In this document: positions 14,018 through 16,523 of the stretch, in pieces | Numbering within the stretch: the stretch's first letter is position 1 | Layout: each line of letters starts with the position of its first letter | From: Candidatus Zixiibacteriota bacterium | GTDB lineage: Bacteria > Zixibacteria > MSB-5A5 > SM1-73 | Direction of reading: 5' to 3' | NCBI GenBank assembly: GCA_023127875.1 | Contig: JAGMFA010000029.1 | Coordinates: forward strand, 1 to 16,523 | Length of the DNA: 16,523 nucleotides | The notes under the pieces: model-generated | Told to the model about the DNA's origin: nothing | What the model saw: the letters and a program-made list of their open reading frames with translations, nothing else | The model's database searches: none | Made by a program: the position numbers and the translations under genes

Positions 14018-14848
14018 ATGAGCTACTACGGATACAGAACTTATAGCTTTGGTCCCGGGGGGATCACCAAAGCGGTCAAATATCTCCTGCTGGCGAATGT
14101 AGGAATTTTCATCCTGGAGTTGTTGTGGGGTGCTGAGTTGATCCATCTTTTTGGATTAACACCAGCTTTGGTGAAAAAGGGATTCATCTGGCAACCGGTC
14201 ACATATATGTTTCTTCATGGGAGCTTGTTTCACATTCTTTTCAATATGTTTGCTCTGTGGATGTTCGGATGTGAGATAGAAAGAACCTGGGGAACCAAAG
14301 AATTTGTGAAGTATTATTTTATCACCGGCATAGGAGCGGGAGTTTTCACCTTCATTCTCTCGTTCAATTCACATATCCCCACCATCGGGGCTTCGGGGGC
14401 TATCTTCGGAATTTTAGTGGCGTTCGCCCTCATGTTTCCGAATAGATTAATTTATCTCTATTTCATCTTTCCAGTGAAAGCTAAGTATCTGGTGATCTTC
14501 TTTGGCGTGTTCGCATTCTTAGCCTCTTTGAGACATACTGGGGATGGAATTGCCCATTTTGCTCACTTGGGAGGAATGGTTATCGGGTACCTATATATCA
14601 AGTCCGACTTTAGAATTCCTAGATTGTTCCGATTATCAACATACTTCACCCATGTAAAGAATTTCAGACATAAACGCAGAATGAAAGCCATCAATAGAAA
14701 AAGGGGAAAGGAACAGAGGTTGATGGAAAGGGTGGATCAGATTTTGGATAAGATAAACCAGGTGGGTTACGATAATCTTACTAAAGAGGAAAAAAAGACC
14801 TTAGGTCAAGCCAGCCAGCTTTTGTCCAAGCAAGGGGAAAAAAGATGA
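14018..14848 (+). CDS. Rhomboid-family intramembrane serine protease
   Basis: The 276-residue membrane protein has six predicted transmembrane helices between residues ~18 and 195. The catalytic serine is Ser126 in GASGAIFG, and the catalytic His is His183 in HFAHLGG. The conserved HxxxN (His72, Asn76) in GSLFHILFNMF supplies the oxyanion hole. It cleaves transmembrane substrates within the bilayer; the substrate is unknown. The soluble C-terminal tail (~245-276, RVDQILDKINQVGYDNLTKEEKKTLGQAS) resembles the small DUF6576 domain often attached to bacterial rhomboids. The start ATG has a weak Shine-Dalgarno. It is divergent from the microprotein operon and followed after ~220 bp by the receiver-domain gene. 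Confidence 0.92.
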   Translation: MSYYGYRTYSFGPGGITKAVKYLLLANVGIFILELLWGAELIHLFGLTPALVKKGFIWQPVTYMFLHGSLFHILFNMFALWMFGCEIERTWGTKEFVKYYFITGIGAGVFTFILSFNSHIPTIGASGAIFGILVAFALMFPNRLIYLYFIFPVKAKYLVIFFGVFAFLASLRHTGDGIAHFAHLGGMVIGYLYIKSDFRIPRLFRLSTYFTHVKNFRHKRRMKAINRKRGKEQRLMERVDQILDKINQVGYDNLTKEEKKTLGQASQLLSKQGEKR

Positions 14849-14930
14849 CCTTTGGGGGGGGATGAATAATAGTTTGGTTCGCGTTAATCTTTGCCTTCTG
14901 TCATGAGGACCTAATGCTGGACTTCTTGAT

Positions 14931-14955
14931 CGGGCGGGGGTTAAACCCCCGCCCG
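14931..14955. repeat. Perfect REP-like palindrome
   Basis: CGGGCGGGGGTT-A-AACCCCCGCCCG has perfect 12-bp arms with one central base. It lies between the rhomboid and receiver-domain genes and is of the same style as 13864-13890. Confidence 0.85.
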
Positions 14956-15067
14956 AACCAGGAGAAAATTCATAAGAATGCATACACAGATGAATCATAG
15001 GACAACCTACATTAGTGATTCTCTTCTCCCCGATGGACGATGAACCAAAAACTATGAACGGTGAACT

Positions 15068-16045
15068 ATGAACCATAAGATCTTGGTGGCGGATGACAGT
15101 CTTACCGTTAGAAATTTAGCCGAATCTCTGCTAAGAAAACATGGATATGAGATACTTTTCGCAGACGACGGAGCCAAAGCCCTTGAAGTAGCTAAGGCAA
15201 ACAAACCTGACCTCATACTCCTGGATGATTCCTTGTCTGTCCTTAGCGGAGGACAGGTGTGTAGAGAACTCAAGCAGAACGGAAGTTTAAAAGACATCCC
15301 GGTGATAATGCTTTTATCCGAAGATGAAATAGAAAAAAAGCAGGAGCTAAGATTGATTGGTGCAGATGCTTTTATAACCAAGCCTTTTGATCCCAGGGAG
15401 ATCCTGGACCAGGTGGAGCGGTTACTTCCAAAGGAGAAAACTCCTCCCTCTGAAGATGAGCGGAAGACTACCAAAGACCTTCGCGAAGAAGACAAAAAAT
15501 CGGATGAAAAGAAAACTCAGAAAACTGTTCCTGCTATGAGAGAGAAAAAATCAGAGGATATTTTGGATATTGTTGAGACCAGCGATCTTATGGAGAGTCT
15601 CGAACCGTTAGATTCAGATGAAAAGAAAGCTCATGGATTTGAATGGTTTATGTCCGAGCTAAAAAAGGAAACAAGGGAAGACCAAAAGGCAAACTCACAT
15701 CCAGAGAAAAAACCGATATTATCTGAACAGAAAATCTCGGATGGAAAAGCAGACCTTAAAAAAGAAAGCAAAATCTATGAAATAGATGAGCATGAGAGGG
15801 GATATGAGGATTTTTTGAAAGAGTTGAAACAGGAAGTGGAGGAACCGGATAAGGAAAAATCGACAGCAGTGAAGCCTTCTCTTGTAAAAGGGATCAGTCG
15901 ATCTGAATTCGATCAACTCTTTTCAGACCTAAAGGAAAAGATATCCGAAAGGGTTGCTAAAGAGGTGGCGGAAAAGATAACTCCTGAGTTTCTGGAGAGA
16001 ATAATTCGAGAGGGGATGGCTAAATTGGGAAAGGATTCATCCTGA
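15068..16045 (+). CDS. Receiver-domain protein with long charged tail
   Basis: The 325-residue protein has an intact receiver domain at ~3-120: acidic pair Asp9-Asp10, phospho-acceptor Asp53 in LILLDDSL, and Lys105 in TKPF. Residues ~121-270 are Lys/Glu-rich, low-complexity and probably disordered, with two near-copies of a G-[FY]-E-x-F-[ML]-x-ELK motif (190-201, 245-256). The C-terminal ~278-320 is helical (EFDQLFSDLKEKISERVAKEV, then PEFLERIIREGMAKL), similar in style to the tails of FrzS/AglZ-type motility or polarity regulators. No DNA-binding or enzymatic output domain is present, so output by protein-protein contact is likely. No kinase is adjacent. The start lies in a run of ATGAAC-like repeats and lacks a good Shine-Dalgarno. 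Confidence 0.85.
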   Translation: MNHKILVADDSLTVRNLAESLLRKHGYEILFADDGAKALEVAKANKPDLILLDDSLSVLSGGQVCRELKQNGSLKDIPVIMLLSEDEIEKKQELRLIGADAFITKPFDPREILDQVERLLPKEKTPPSEDERKTTKDLREEDKKSDEKKTQKTVPAMREKKSEDILDIVETSDLMESLEPLDSDEKKAHGFEWFMSELKKETREDQKANSHPEKKPILSEQKISDGKADLKKESKIYEIDEHERGYEDFLKELKQEVEEPDKEKSTAVKPSLVKGISRSEFDQLFSDLKEKISERVAKEVAEKITPEFLERIIREGMAKLGKDSS

Positions 16046-16123
16046 AGAAAAGGCTTTTGCCCTCAAGATAATGAAAGACTTTTGTTGTTGTATCAGGACC
16101 TCACAGGGTGACCGAGAACTCCA

Positions 16124-16222
16124 ATTGTGTCATTCTGAACGGAGCGAAGCGGAGTGAAGAATCTTGGTTTTATGCGGGTTGGGAAGCGAGATTCTTCGCC
16201 CTTACGGGTTCAGAATGACAAT
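16124..16222. repeat. MITE-like inverted repeat
   Basis: The outer arms ATTGTGTCATTCTGAAC (16124-16140) and GTTCAGAATGACAAT (16208-16222) pair almost fully. The inner arms GAAGAATCT (16156-16164) and AGATTCTTC (16189-16197) also pair. The sequence is of the TCATTCTGA/GGAGCGAAG type that I know as a dispersed intergenic palindrome in many environmental bacteria. It encodes nothing. Confidence 0.8.
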
Positions 16223-16258
16223 TCTCAGTCATCCTGCTCAGTCCTGACACCTTTCAAA

Positions 16259-16283
16259 GCGTCAGGAGTAGAGCTCCTGACGC
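16259..16283. repeat. Perfect hairpin
   Basis: GCGTCAGGAG-TAGAG-CTCCTGACGC has 10-bp arms and a 5-nt loop. It lies 214 bp after the receiver-domain gene with no following T-tract, so it is not a typical terminator. The remaining DNA to 16523 has no complete gene. The last bases (GAGGAGCAGGAAACA) look like a ribosome-binding site for a plus-strand gene starting just outside the window. Confidence 0.7.
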
Positions 16284-16523
16284 AACTATTTAAGGGATTT
16301 GTTTGCCCAGAAATCCGTCCTCTCCTTCTACTTGCCCCCTCGGCAAGTTGGTAATGAAGCTATACACGCTTATCGACTAAATTTTATATGCACAACCTAT
16401 GCACAAAGGCACTGTTTGTCAAGGAAATTTTTCAGAAAAATACGTTGAACATTCCCTAAGATGAATAAACGAATGTTCTGCAAGATATGAGCAGATCGTT
16501 GTTACTAAGAGGAGCAGGAAACA

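Overview
This window looks like accessory-rich chromosome from an uncultured bacterium of moderate GC content. Three things suggest a Gram-negative, FCB-group-like candidate phylum (Zixibacteria or WOR-3 type): secreted proteins ending in dockerin-type calcium-binding repeats, a DUF6029-like outer-membrane barrel remnant, and a second barrel with a signal peptide and C-terminal aromatic residue. No rRNA, tRNA or ribosomal marker is present, so the taxonomy is inference.

Layout. Positions 1-2264: a UPF0282 metallo-beta-lactamase-fold protein and an unknown 185-aa protein lie between two ~200-bp direct repeats. Positions 2254-4134: an outer-membrane barrel gene, with a stray copy of its last 32 codons downstream. 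Positions 4225-7423: a methyltransferase, a two-CBS protein, a saccharopine-dehydrogenase-family enzyme and a PpsR-type kinase/phosphorylase, all on the minus strand. Positions 7434-8554: dense palindromic repeats in two tandem ~300-340-bp units, enclosing a copy of the DNA-binding tail of the nearby NtrC-type regulator. Positions 8558-10830: that regulator and a signal-less trypsin-like protease, translationally coupled. Positions 11251-13637: a broken DUF6029-like barrel, dockerin remnants, a secreted thioredoxin-fold/dockerin gene and a 47-aa CXXC membrane microprotein. Positions 14018-16045, plus strand: a rhomboid protease and a receiver-domain protein with a long charged tail. The rest is palindromic intergenic DNA.

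Main candidate. The thioredoxin-fold/dockerin gene (12285-13313) is one open frame except for an in-frame TGA. The TGA sits exactly where the first cysteine of a CPYC redox motif belongs. It is followed at about 20 nt by a perfect GC-rich hairpin with a G in its small loop, as expected of a bacterial SECIS element. I read it as a candidate secreted selenoprotein (UPYC). Upstream lie a good sigma70-like promoter and the CXXC microprotein, so a small envelope thiol/selenol redox operon is possible. A simple nonsense mutation is the main alternative, because neighbouring genes are decaying.

Secondary theme. Palindromes coincide with gene edges and fragments throughout. One sits in frame inside the saccharopine-dehydrogenase-family gene. 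Others border two duplicated gene 3' ends, and two copies are nested 'hairpins within a hairpin'.
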